Source: Sphingosinicella sp041916975
GTDB lineage: Bacteria; Pseudomonadota; Alphaproteobacteria; Sphingomonadales; Sphingomonadaceae
Reading direction: 5' to 3'
Length of the DNA: 64,000 nt
Assembly: GCF_041916975.1 (NCBI RefSeq)
Contig: NZ_JAYRYK010000001.1
Coordinates: 1,798,001 to 1,862,000 of the forward strand
Each line of letters starts with the position of its first letter. The stretch's first letter is position 1. Positions 1-7,636 of the stretch are shown here, piece by piece. The notes beneath the pieces were generated by a model that worked only from the letters and a program-made list of their open reading frames with translations, was not told where the DNA came from and did no database searches. The position numbers and the translations under genes are program-made.

Positions 1-2
1 TC

Positions 3-119
3 GCGGGCCACGACAAGCCGTGGCGGCATCGCATGGGCTGGCTCGAAACCATCGCCTGCCGCGCTTACGTGCCGCTCGTCAAATCGCTGAAACCGGGCGA
101 CATCCGCAAGCCGCGTTGA
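3..119 (+). CDS. C-terminal fragment of an unrecognised protein
   Basis: The frame is already open at the window edge and ends with TGA at 117-119. The visible 38 residues read like real coding sequence: mixed charge, a WLETIACRAYVPLVK stretch and an ending of DIRKPR. I do not recognise the family from this tail. It points towards the oppositely oriented cytochrome gene, with about 40 bp between the two stops. The start, the length and the function cannot be judged here. Confidence 0.5.
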   Translation, partial: AGHDKPWRHRMGWLETIACRAYVPLVKSLKPGDIRKPR

Positions 120-161
120 AAGCGGGGCGCTCCGGTCGCACACCGGAACGCCCCTCATGCC

Positions 162-1517
162 TCACAGCGTGTAGAGAAACGCAACCAGATCCTTCTTTTC
201 GTCCGCTGTCAGTTTCGTCTGCAGCACGATGTTGAAGAACTCGACCGTGTCGTCGAGCGTCATCAGCCGGTTGTCGTGCAGATAGGGCGGTGAATCCTTG
301 ATGCCGCGCAGCGGGAAGGTCTTGATCGGCCCGTCCATCGCCGCGTAGCGCCCGTTGATCATCTTCGGCTTGAAGAAGCGTTCGGTCTTCAGATTGTGCA
401 TCAGATTGTCCGTGAAATACGGGCCGGAATGACACACCGAACATTGCCCCTTGCCGTTGAACAGCGCCTCGCCGCGAAGCTCTGCCGCCGTCGCTTTCGC
501 GGGATCGAGCTTGCCGAGCACAGTGAGCTTGGGCGCCGGCGGAAAGTCCAGAAGCTCCTGGAACTCCGCCATGGCGTGCACCTGATCGGCGCGATTGAGC
601 GTGTTCACACCTTTCTTGGCCGCGGTCGTCGGATCACCGTCGAAATAGGCCGCGCGCTGTTCGAACTCCGTGAAGTCCTCCACCGTCTTCAGCGCGCGCT
701 GTGATCCGAACAGCCGCTGGATGTTCACGCCGCGTAGCGAGGGCGTGTCGATGCGGTGGCGGAATTCGTTGGGCCTTATGTCGCCAACGGTATGCGTCGC
801 ATTGTTGGTGTGGCCGTTCGCATGGCAATCGAAGCAGGAAACGCCGAGGCTCGGCTCCAGGCTCCGGCGATCGTCGGTGTTGTTGAACTGCTGCTGCGGG
901 AACGGTGTCACCAAGAGGCGCAGGCCATCGAGCTGCTTGGGATTGAGCGCATCCTTGAACAGATCGTAGTAGTTCTGCGTCGTCACGAGTTGCCCGCGCG
1001 ACACATCGCCTAGGTCGGGCCGCGTCGTCAGATAGATCGGCGCGGGGAATTCCGCGAGCATGTGTTCGGGCAGGTCGAAATCGAGGTCGAAGCGCGAAAT
1101 GTCGCGCCCGGCATCCTTCTTCGTCCGGTCGATCACGTGCTTGGGAAAGATCATGCCGCCCGCTTCGTGGTGCGGGTGCGGCAGCGGATAGAAGCCCTCG
1201 GGCCACAGCGCCTTGTCGCGAACTTCGTCCGGAGACATGGCCGCGAGCTGATCCCACGTCGTGCCGGCCGGCAGCTTCACGCGCACGCCCGCCTGCACGG
1301 GCTTGCCGCCCGACATGGTGACACCGGCTGCGGGACGGTTGGCAAGATCGTAGCGCGCTGAGAGCAAGTCCTGCTGTCGTTTTGCAAACTTGGGCTTTTC
1401 GGCCTGAAGTTGTTTCACCAGATCGGCGAATGTCATGGGATTGGCGGCAAATGTTGCAGCGCCGCAAAACAGGACCACGGCAGATGACAAGGCACCTGCG
1501 AGCAACCTCTTCTTCAT
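162..1517 (-). CDS. Periplasmic di-haem cytochrome c peroxidase/MauG-like protein
   Basis: 451 residues. The start at 1517 gives a clean Sec signal peptide (MKKRLLAGALSSAVVLFCGA, with cleavage after TFAA) and has a GGGGAGG ribosome site just upstream; a longer in-frame start would bury the signal. Two haem-binding CXXCH motifs are visible, CFDCH at about residues 228-232 and CSVCH at about 359-363. The region between and after them (TPSLRG, then FPLRGIKDSPPYLHDNR) is typical of the cytochrome c peroxidase/MauG superfamily. It probably acts in the periplasm in peroxide reduction or oxidation of a partner. The N-terminal 200 residues before the first haem are longer than in classical CcpA, so the substrate is unknown. 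It is transcribed away from the HAD gene. Confidence 0.8.
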   Translation of the reverse strand: MKKRLLAGALSSAVVLFCGAATFAANPMTFADLVKQLQAEKPKFAKRQQDLLSARYDLANRPAAGVTMSGGKPVQAGVRVKLPAGTTWDQLAAMSPDEVRDKALWPEGFYPLPHPHHEAGGMIFPKHVIDRTKKDAGRDISRFDLDFDLPEHMLAEFPAPIYLTTRPDLGDVSRGQLVTTQNYYDLFKDALNPKQLDGLRLLVTPFPQQQFNNTDDRRSLEPSLGVSCFDCHANGHTNNATHTVGDIRPNEFRHRIDTPSLRGVNIQRLFGSQRALKTVEDFTEFEQRAAYFDGDPTTAAKKGVNTLNRADQVHAMAEFQELLDFPPAPKLTVLGKLDPAKATAAELRGEALFNGKGQCSVCHSGPYFTDNLMHNLKTERFFKPKMINGRYAAMDGPIKTFPLRGIKDSPPYLHDNRLMTLDDTVEFFNIVLQTKLTADEKKDLVAFLYTL

Positions 1518-1667
1518 GAAAACCTCCCCGTTTTTGAAGAATCGGACGTCAACGCTCACACTGTCCGGGAAACAACATACGCCCAGTGCCGCTTTTCCTT
1601 TCGGGCATAATTTCAATCAGCCAGATCGAATTTGTCGATAACACCCCCAGCCGCCCGCGTTATTCTC

Positions 1668-1715
1668 AAAATTGAAACTTGCTCATTTATATATCGTTCG
1701 TATATTGAGTATAAG
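1668..1715 (+). promoter_or_regulatory. AT-rich promoter region of the HAD phosphatase gene
   Basis: The only strongly AT-rich stretch between the divergent cytochrome and HAD genes. It holds TATATATCG, GTATATTG and AGTATAAG runs that could supply a -10 element. It also has a TGAAAC (1673-1678) followed by GCTCA, reminiscent of TGAAAA...GCTCA upstream of the rpiR/receptor pair. A shared regulator is inference. Confidence 0.3.
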
Positions 1716-1744
1716 AGATCAGAAACGGCGGGGAGACCGGCGGA

Positions 1745-2548
1745 GTGTCAGTTGCAAGCCTGGGCGTCCGCCGCGCCCCTGTCCGCTGCGATGCCAGCCT
1801 CGGTTTCGGCGAAGCCCCCCTGCGTCCCCGCGCCCTGCTCGTCGACTGGGACGGCTGCCTCGCGATCGGCAACCGCCTCCAGCCCGGCGCAGCGTCTCTA
1901 TTGTCTTCCTGGCAGGGCCGCGTCGTCATCGTCTCGAACAACAGCACGCATCTCCCCCACCAGATCGCCCGCATCCTTGAAGACGCCGGTCTCGCCATTC
2001 CCGCGGATCGCATCCTCCTTGCCGGCTACGAGACGATCCGCATCGCCGCCGAGAGTTCATGGCGCCGCGCGATGATCCTCGGCGATCCGCGCCTGCGCGC
2101 CGCCGCCCGCGCGCTCGGCATCAGCGTGGCGCGCGAGGCGCCGGAGGTCGTCGTGCTGCTGCGCGACACACGCTTCACCTTTCGCCAGCTCGAACGTGCC
2201 GCGAACGCGATCCTGCGCGGCGCCGCGCTGCTGGTCTCGAACGCCGATCTCAATCACCCCGGCCCCGGCGGCGAGGTCGTGCCGGAAACCGGCGCCCTCC
2301 TCGCGGCTCTGCTCGCGGCGACAGGCAAGCGACCGCTCGATTACCAGATCGTCGGCAAGCCCTCCCCGCGCCTCTTCATGCGCGCGTGCGCCCTTCTTGA
2401 TATCCCGCCCGAAGACGCGCTGATGATCGGCGACAATCCGGACACGGACGTCGCCGGCGCGGCCGCGGTCGGCATGCCCTGCGTCACCATCGGCGGCGCA
2501 GCGGGGCGCACGCTCGAATCGGTAGCGGCGAGCCTCAGAACCGCTTGA
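1745..2548 (+). CDS. HAD-superfamily phosphatase, NagD-like
   Basis: 267 residues from a GTG start with GGGGAG about 10 bp upstream. HAD motifs are intact: motif I LVDWDGC (nucleophile and acid/base Asp) near residue 35, motif II VSNNST, the conserved Lys of motif III in GKPSPRLF, and motif IV MIGDNPDTDVAGA. The layout with a C2-type cap matches NagD/p-nitrophenylphosphatase-like enzymes, which dephosphorylate small organic phosphates in the cytoplasm. It ends 14 bp inside the convergent rpiR gene, beside a receptor, an importer and a phospholipase for phosphorus compounds. Its inferred job is removing phosphate from the imported head group. The substrate is not readable from the sequence. 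Confidence 0.85.
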   Translation: MSVASLGVRRAPVRCDASLGFGEAPLRPRALLVDWDGCLAIGNRLQPGAASLLSSWQGRVVIVSNNSTHLPHQIARILEDAGLAIPADRILLAGYETIRIAAESSWRRAMILGDPRLRAAARALGISVAREAPEVVVLLRDTRFTFRQLERAANAILRGAALLVSNADLNHPGPGGEVVPETGALLAALLAATGKRPLDYQIVGKPSPRLFMRACALLDIPPEDALMIGDNPDTDVAGAAAVGMPCVTIGGAAGRTLESVAASLRTA

Positions 2549-3410
2549 TCGCGAGAATGTCGAACGTCCGCCGCAGCGTATCCGTCGCGCGGTCGTAGTC
2601 GGCGAGCGCGAGCGCGGCGATCAGCGCGTCGATCACGCACAGCTGCGCGATGCGGCTCGCCATCGCTTCGGTGCGGAAGCGTGTTTCGCGCGCCATCGTG
2701 TAAAGCAGGATGTCCGCGTGGCTCTGGATAGGCGAGCGCGCATAGTTGGTGATCACGACGGTTTTCGCACCCGCCTCGTGAGCAAGACGTGTTGCCGTGA
2801 GCGTTTCGTGCGTCGCACCCGTGTGCGAGATCGTCAGCACCGCCACGTCTGGCCCGGTGCGCGAGGCGCTGATCGCCTGGATATGGCTGTCCGTCATCGC
2901 ACGCGCGTCGAGGCCGATTCGCAGCATCCGGTAGTGCGCATCCTCGGCGATCGGCGCCGAAGAGCCGATGCCGTAGATCTCGATCCGCTTCGCCGCGCGC
3001 ATCGCCGCCACCGCCTGCCCGAGCGCCTGCGGATCGAGCACCGAATGCGTGTCGCGCAGCGCCTGGATACCGGAATGGAAAACCTTGCGGCACACGGTCT
3101 CGAGATCGTCGTCCTTCTCCAGATCCTCGTGGATGAACTGCACCGGGCGCACGATCTCCTGCGCGAGGCTCAGCTTCAGGTGCTGGAATCCCGTGAGGCC
3201 AAGGCTGCGGCAGAAATTGATGACACTGCCTTCGCTGGCGCCCGTCGCCTCCGAAAGCTCGGTCACCGACATGCGCACCACACGTTCGGGCTCGGCAAGC
3301 ACGAAGTCGGCAATTCGCCCGGCGCCCTTGGGCATGGTGGGCCGCGCAATGCGGATTCGCGCCAGCGCATTTTCCACCGGCATCTGATCCCGCACACCGC
3401 CCTGCGTCAT
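2535..3410 (-). CDS. RpiR-family transcriptional regulator
   Basis: 291 residues. The N-terminal ~80 residues form the HTH_6 DNA-binding domain (MSVTELSEATGASEGSVINF). From about residue 125 a SIS sugar-phosphate-binding domain follows (RIEIYGIGSSAPIAEDAHYR, then VAVLTISHTGATHET). RpiR proteins sense phosphorylated metabolites and bind inverted repeats. The gene is divergent from the TonB receptor. The AT-rich spacer between them contains nested inverted repeats and a PHO-box-like sequence, so it probably controls the receptor/importer/phospholipase unit and itself. The 3' end overlaps the HAD gene tail to tail by 14 bp. The effector is unknown; a phospho-head-group such as phosphocholine is a guess. 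Confidence 0.9.
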   Translation of the reverse strand: MTQGGVRDQMPVENALARIRIARPTMPKGAGRIADFVLAEPERVVRMSVTELSEATGASEGSVINFCRSLGLTGFQHLKLSLAQEIVRPVQFIHEDLEKDDDLETVCRKVFHSGIQALRDTHSVLDPQALGQAVAAMRAAKRIEIYGIGSSAPIAEDAHYRMLRIGLDARAMTDSHIQAISASRTGPDVAVLTISHTGATHETLTATRLAHEAGAKTVVITNYARSPIQSHADILLYTMARETRFRTEAMASRIAQLCVIDALIAALALADYDRATDTLRRTFDILAIKRF

Positions 3411-3492
3411 TGAACACCCTTCGCCTGCAACGATTCCATCCCCGCGACTGAGGAAAGCTCAGCCGAGCGGCAGCGTCAAGCAAAGCACCCTC

Positions 3493-3541
3493 TGAAAATT
3501 ATGGCTCAATTTTTATTCATTCTTTAAATGAGTATTTTTCA
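3493..3541. promoter_or_regulatory. Nested inverted repeats, candidate RpiR operator
   Basis: The outer arms are TGAAAATTAT (3493-3502) and GTATTTTTCA (3532-3541), which are imperfectly complementary. The inner arms are TCATT (3517-3521) and AATGA (3527-3531) around a 5-bp spacer. They lie in the AT-rich spacer between the divergent rpiR and receptor genes. Assignment to RpiR is inference from position and symmetry. Confidence 0.45.
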
Positions 3542-3553
3542 CAAAGCTGTCAT
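3536..3553 (+). promoter_or_regulatory. PHO-box-like site upstream of the TonB receptor
   Basis: TTTTCAC-AAAG-CTGTCAT. The second repeat matches the PhoB half-site CTGTCAT perfectly, and the first matches CTGTCAY at 5 of 7 positions. The spacer is 4 bp, giving the canonical 11-bp period. A TATGGC at 3564-3569 sits about 10 bp downstream, where PhoB-dependent -10 elements lie. This suggests phosphate-starvation control. Confidence 0.5.
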
Positions 3554-3673
3554 CAGCGATCCCTATGGCCGTGGCGAGCGCCGCTGGGGTCTCGCGAATC
3601 GGATGGGGGGGAAACCCCTCACCGCTCACGGGCCGAGGCGCGCGTCAACGCGCTTCAACAAGGGGATTCTTCC

Positions 3674-5836
3674 GTGACGCCCACCCTCTCCCGTGCCGCC
3701 CTCCTTGGCCTCGTCCTTACCGGCTGCGCGCTGCCTGCGCTTGCCGCAGCGGACATGGCTGCCGCTGATCCGGGCGACGCTGCCGACAATGCCGAGATGA
3801 TCGTCGTCACCGGCCGTCAGCTCGAACAGCCGAGCGAGCTCGCCGCGGGCGTCATCGAATTCGGCAACTCAGTGCAGATCGTCACTTCCGAACAGATCGC
3901 GATGAGCGGCGCCACCAACTTCGCCGAACTCGCGCAGTTCCTCATCAAGGGTGCCAACATCGGCTATTCGCCCGACGAGGGCGAATACACGATCCGCCTC
4001 GACGGCGGCGGCGATCGCGACACGCTCGTCGTGCTCGACGGCGTACCGCTTTACGACCGCGGCCCGGCGCTCGAAGACATCTGGGGCTCGACCACGATCG
4101 ACCCGCACATGATCGAGCGCGCCGAGGTGTTCCGCGGCGGCAACAGCCTGTTCTTCGGATCGAACGGCGGCATCGGCGTCATCAGCCTCGTCACCAAGAA
4201 GCCGGACGGCACCAAGAAGTTCGAGCTCGGCGCCAACTACGGATCGTTCAACACGCGCGAGATCTGGGGCAACGCCTCCTTCCCGATCGATTCCGAAGGC
4301 CGCCACAGCATCATGGTCTACGGCGGCACCGTGCAGACCGACGGCCCGCGCATTTTCCATCCCGATTCCTATGTGGATAACGTCGCGGCGGCGGGCGGTG
4401 TCCAGGACTATCCGCTCAACCGCAGCAATATCGGCATCAAGTATCTCTGGAAGATCGACGACAAAACCGAATTCCGCCTGAACGGCCAGTATACGCAGAT
4501 CGAATTCCACGATCCGTTCCCCGACAACGAAACCTATTCGCCGAACCGCGTGCGCTACCCGATCGTCGATTTCTCGCTCGATCGCCGCTGGTCCGACGCG
4601 CTCTACACCGAACTTACCGGTTACTGGAGCAATCCCAAGCTCAACAACACCGAAACCTACGCCGAGATCTGCCGTATCCCCACGGGCTGCATCAATCCCG
4701 ACACGCGCACGCCGGTGGCGTTCGGCAAGGCGACCGGCCGCTCGATCCCCTATGCCAACAAGGGTTTCGGCGATGCGTCCAAGGTCGGCGGCTTCCGCGA
4801 GCTCGGCCTCAATTTCCGCAACACACTGACGCTGAAGGATATCGTCGAGGTCGTAGGCGGCGTGCAGGTCGTCTCCTACAAGAACGACTCCGATCCGGTG
4901 TTCCCGGTCGGCGACGCCTCCACCACGATCACCGGCCTCTACGCAGACCTGCGCCCGACGATCCCGTTCAGCCCCGATACGAAGATCTCGCTCGCCGCGC
5001 GTATCGATTTCGCGAAGGCATTCAGCTCGAAAACGATCTGGAAATTCGGTGTGCGCCAGCCGATCGGCGATTTCTACCTCCGCGCCAACGGCGGCACGTC
5101 CTACAGCACGCCGCGCAACACCGAACTCTTCAACGAAAGCCCCACGCTCGTCGGCAACCCCGATCTCAAGACCGAAGAAACGAAAACTTACAATGCCGCC
5201 GCCGGCTACAGCCACGCCTTCGGCAACCTGCAGGTGAGCGCCGAACTCGGCTGGTTCACCACCGATATCACCAACCGCATCCAGACCACTTCCGGCCTCA
5301 CGCCGAACACCTATTTCAACAACGACCGCGTCACCGAAATTCGCGGCCTCACCGCCGAACTCAATCTCGCGCTCGGCCAGAGCTGGACGGCAAACGTCAG
5401 CTACACCAAGCAGCAGGCGCGGCTCGACGGCACCACGCTGCAGATCAACGAGACGCCCGAATACATGATCCAGGGCACGGCGGCATGGCACAGCCAGGAC
5501 CAACGCTTCCACATCACGCTCTACCCGCGCTATCAGGGACCGGAATACGCGACCGGCGGCGTCGGCAATGCGCTTCGGCACAATTTCGGCAACTACTTCG
5601 TGATGAACGCCTCGCTCGGCCTCTGGCTCGGCGAGGAGCGCGACCACCGCTTCACGGTCCGCGTCGTCAACGTCTTCGATAAATATTATGCGGAGCGCTA
5701 CGGCTACGGCAACATGCGCTTCAGCGAAGCCTTCGTCCGCGGCGAAATGACGACGAGCAGCCCCGGATATTACTACGGCTATCCGTTCGAGGGCAAACCG
5801 CGCAGCGTCTACGTCTCCTACAGCACGACGTTCTGA
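3674..5836 (+). CDS. TonB-dependent outer-membrane receptor
   Basis: 720 residues from a GTG with AAGGGG about 8 bp upstream. A signal peptide (about 1-25) is followed by a TonB-box-like EMIVVTG near residue 42. Next comes the plug domain (DTLVVLDGVPLYDRGP, IERAEVFRGGNSLFFGSNGGIGVISLVTK in pieces). A long beta-barrel follows and ends in the terminal aromatic of VSYSTTF. It moves a ligand across the outer membrane using TonB energy. It heads a same-strand series with the PhnD/C/E-type importer and phospholipase C, so the ligand is probably an organophosphate rather than iron or B12; this is inference from context. The start of the unit carries a PHO-box-like site and a candidate RpiR operator. 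Confidence 0.92.
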   Translation: MTPTLSRAALLGLVLTGCALPALAAADMAAADPGDAADNAEMIVVTGRQLEQPSELAAGVIEFGNSVQIVTSEQIAMSGATNFAELAQFLIKGANIGYSPDEGEYTIRLDGGGDRDTLVVLDGVPLYDRGPALEDIWGSTTIDPHMIERAEVFRGGNSLFFGSNGGIGVISLVTKKPDGTKKFELGANYGSFNTREIWGNASFPIDSEGRHSIMVYGGTVQTDGPRIFHPDSYVDNVAAAGGVQDYPLNRSNIGIKYLWKIDDKTEFRLNGQYTQIEFHDPFPDNETYSPNRVRYPIVDFSLDRRWSDALYTELTGYWSNPKLNNTETYAEICRIPTGCINPDTRTPVAFGKATGRSIPYANKGFGDASKVGGFRELGLNFRNTLTLKDIVEVVGGVQVVSYKNDSDPVFPVGDASTTITGLYADLRPTIPFSPDTKISLAARIDFAKAFSSKTIWKFGVRQPIGDFYLRANGGTSYSTPRNTELFNESPTLVGNPDLKTEETKTYNAAAGYSHAFGNLQVSAELGWFTTDITNRIQTTSGLTPNTYFNNDRVTEIRGLTAELNLALGQSWTANVSYTKQQARLDGTTLQINETPEYMIQGTAAWHSQDQRFHITLYPRYQGPEYATGGVGNALRHNFGNYFVMNASLGLWLGEERDHRFTVRVVNVFDKYYAERYGYGNMRFSEAFVRGEMTTSSPGYYYGYPFEGKPRSVYVSYSTTF

Positions 5837-5842
5837 TGGGAG

Positions 5843-5882
5843 GATGCGGGCCCGCTTCCCCGGGTCAGCGCGGGCCCGCATC
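5843..5882 (+). terminator. Perfect 13-bp GC hairpin between receptor and phnD genes
   Basis: GATGCGGGCCCGC (5843-5855) is perfectly complementary to GCGGGCCCGCATC (5870-5882), with a 14-nt loop. It begins 6 bp after the receptor stop. No T-run follows, so it may be a leaky or Rho-assisted terminator, or an mRNA-stabilising stem that sets different levels for receptor and importer. The second PHO-like site overlaps its right arm. Confidence 0.5.
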
Positions 5883-5895
5883 ACACACCTGTCAT
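5878..5895 (+). promoter_or_regulatory. Second PHO-box-like site, upstream of phnD
   Basis: GCATCAC-ACAC-CTGTCAT. The downstream half-site is perfect, the upstream half matches 4 of 7, and the period is 11 bp. It lies 48 bp before the phnD start. It would give the importer/phospholipase genes their own phosphate-controlled promoter after the hairpin. Confidence 0.4.
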
Positions 5896-5942
5896 ACGCG
5901 AATTCTAGGGACTCCGTTTTCAAAGACCCGATGGAGACTCGA

Positions 5943-6854
5943 ATGAGACACTGGCTGACGGCGACACTCGCGACCCTCATCGGCATCGCATCGCCCGCAC
6001 TCGCGCAGACGGCGGTGAAGCCGCTCACGGTCGTGCTCATCCCGGCCGACGGCGGCACCGAAAGCGGCACGATCGCGGACTATCAGCCGGTGTTCAACGC
6101 GATCACGCGCAGCACCGGGGTGCGCTTCGATCTCAAGGTCGCGCAGAGTTACGGCGCCGTCGTCGAGGCGATGTGCGGCGGCCGCGCCGATGTCGCCTTC
6201 ATGGGGCCGGTCACTTACCTGCAGGCGCAGAAGCGCGGCTGCGCTAAGCTGCTCGCGGTCGGCGTGGAAAACGGCCAGTCCGTCTATTACGCGGGCTTCT
6301 TCGCACGGAAGGACGCGCCGTTCAAAAGCGTGAAGGATCTGCGCGGCAAGCGCGTCGCGTTCGGCGACGTGAATTCCGCCTCGTCCTTCGTGTTCCCGAT
6401 GGCGATGGTCATCGAGGCTGGGCTCGATCCCGTCCGCGATCTCGGCGAGATTCGCATGGCGGGCAGCCACGTCAACAGCCTCGCTGCGCTCGTTCAAGGC
6501 CGCGTCGACGCCGCCGCACTCTCTTTCGATTCCTATGAGAAGGCCGTGCGGCAGGGCGCGGTCGATCCGAAGAAATTCCGGGTGATCGCGAAGAGCAGCC
6601 CGATTCCCTATCCGCCGATCGCGGTGAACAGCCGCATGGCGCCGAAGCTGCAGGCGAAGCTCCGCGCCGCCTTCGCCGACATCGCGCACGCACCGGGCAT
6701 GACGCCCGAGATGATCCGCGGCTACGGCGGCAAACGCATTGACGGCTACGACGTGAAATTCCCGGCATCGAAGTTCAACGTCGCCGCATCGCGCATGGCG
6801 CTCGTCAACGATGATCTCAAAAGCCGTATCCTCACCAAATCGGCGAACCGCTGA
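5943..6854 (+). CDS. phnD: Phosphate/phosphite/phosphonate-type ABC transporter substrate-binding protein
   Basis: 303 residues. I chose the ATG at 5943 because GGAG lies 6 bp upstream and the protein then begins directly with a Sec signal peptide ending in SPALAQ. It belongs to the PhnD/PtxB/HtxB family. LTVVLIPADGG starts the first lobe. GGRADVAFMGPVTYLQ and the Ser-rich GDVNSASSFVFP are the parts that line the phosphonate/phosphite site in the family. It captures ligand in the periplasm for PhnC/PhnE. The stop lies 2 bp before phnC. Whether the ligand is a phosphonate, phosphite or a phosphomonoester released by the neighbouring phospholipase is not decided by sequence; the context favours the last. 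Confidence 0.88.
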   Translation: MRHWLTATLATLIGIASPALAQTAVKPLTVVLIPADGGTESGTIADYQPVFNAITRSTGVRFDLKVAQSYGAVVEAMCGGRADVAFMGPVTYLQAQKRGCAKLLAVGVENGQSVYYAGFFARKDAPFKSVKDLRGKRVAFGDVNSASSFVFPMAMVIEAGLDPVRDLGEIRMAGSHVNSLAALVQGRVDAAALSFDSYEKAVRQGAVDPKKFRVIAKSSPIPYPPIAVNSRMAPKLQAKLRAAFADIAHAPGMTPEMIRGYGGKRIDGYDVKFPASKFNVAASRMALVNDDLKSRILTKSANR

Positions 6855-6856
6855 GA

Positions 6857-7636
6857 ATGGACGCGCCCGCGATCAGCTTCCGCAAGATCGGCAAGCGCTA
6901 CCCGGACGGCACGCGCGCGCTCGATGATATCTCGCTCGATGTTCCGCGCGGCCAGTTCTGCGTGCTGCTCGGCCCATCGGGCGCGGGCAAGTCGACGCTG
7001 CTGCGCATGGCGAACCGCCTCGCCGAGCCAACCGAGGGCCGCGTCATCATCGAAGGCCGCGATCTCACGCCGCGCACGATGAAGCCCATCCGTCGCCGCA
7101 TCGGCATGATCCATCAGAGCTTCAATCTCGTCGGCCGCCTCAGCGTCGCGGCGAACATCATGACCGGCGCACTCCCCGCGCTCGGCCCGGCGCGCGTGCT
7201 CGCCGGTCTCTTCCCGGACGCACTGAAGACGAAGGCGTGTATGCTCGCGGCTTCCGTCGGCCTCGACCCCGCGCACATGAGCCGCCGGGCGGACAGTCTT
7301 TCGGGCGGGCAGCAGCAACGCGTCGGCATCGCGCGCGCGTTCATGCTGGACCCCGCCATCGTGCTTGCCGACGAACCCGTCGCCAGCCTCGATCCGCGCA
7401 TCAGCAGCGATATTCTCGCGCTCATCCGCGATCAGGCGCGTGTGCGCGGCGCGACCGTGCTGTGCAGTCTCCACCAGATCGAACTCGCGCGCACCTTCGC
7501 GGACCGCATCGTCGCACTGCGTCACGGGCGGCTGGTCTTCGACGGCACCCCCGCCGAACTCGACCGCAACGCGATCCGCGCGATCTACGGAGAGGCGGGG
7601 CCGGTCCCCATCGCCAGCGGAGGGCTCGCGGCATGA
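6857..7636 (+). CDS. phnC: PhnC-type ABC transporter ATPase
   Basis: 259 residues. Walker A GPSGAGKST is at about residues 39-47, with the Q-loop in HQSFNLVGR, the signature LSGGQQQR, Walker B IVLADEPVASLD and the switch His in CSLHQIE. The spacing and DQARVRGATVLCSLHQ-like end resemble PhnC of phosphonate importers. It drives import through the PhnE permease on the inner face of the membrane. It sits 2 bp after phnD, and its stop overlaps the phnE start in an ATGA, so translation is coupled. Confidence 0.9.
   Translation: MDAPAISFRKIGKRYPDGTRALDDISLDVPRGQFCVLLGPSGAGKSTLLRMANRLAEPTEGRVIIEGRDLTPRTMKPIRRRIGMIHQSFNLVGRLSVAANIMTGALPALGPARVLAGLFPDALKTKACMLAASVGLDPAHMSRRADSLSGGQQQRVGIARAFMLDPAIVLADEPVASLDPRISSDILALIRDQARVRGATVLCSLHQIELARTFADRIVALRHGRLVFDGTPAELDRNAIRAIYGEAGPVPIASGGLAA

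Noticed and set aside
3560..3673. Cobalamin or TPP riboswitch upstream of the TonB receptor
   Set aside because: The leader contains a G-run/C-run that can fold, but none of the conserved B12-box or thi-box sequences.
3869..6070. Very long open frame antisense to the TonB receptor and phnD start
   Set aside because: Composition is a charged Arg/Glu/Ala/Val mix typical of the complementary strand of GC-rich genes. It has no domains, and the sense strand carries two clear families. The same applies to long antisense frames over the E1-like gene, glcB, gcvP, ppdK and queA.
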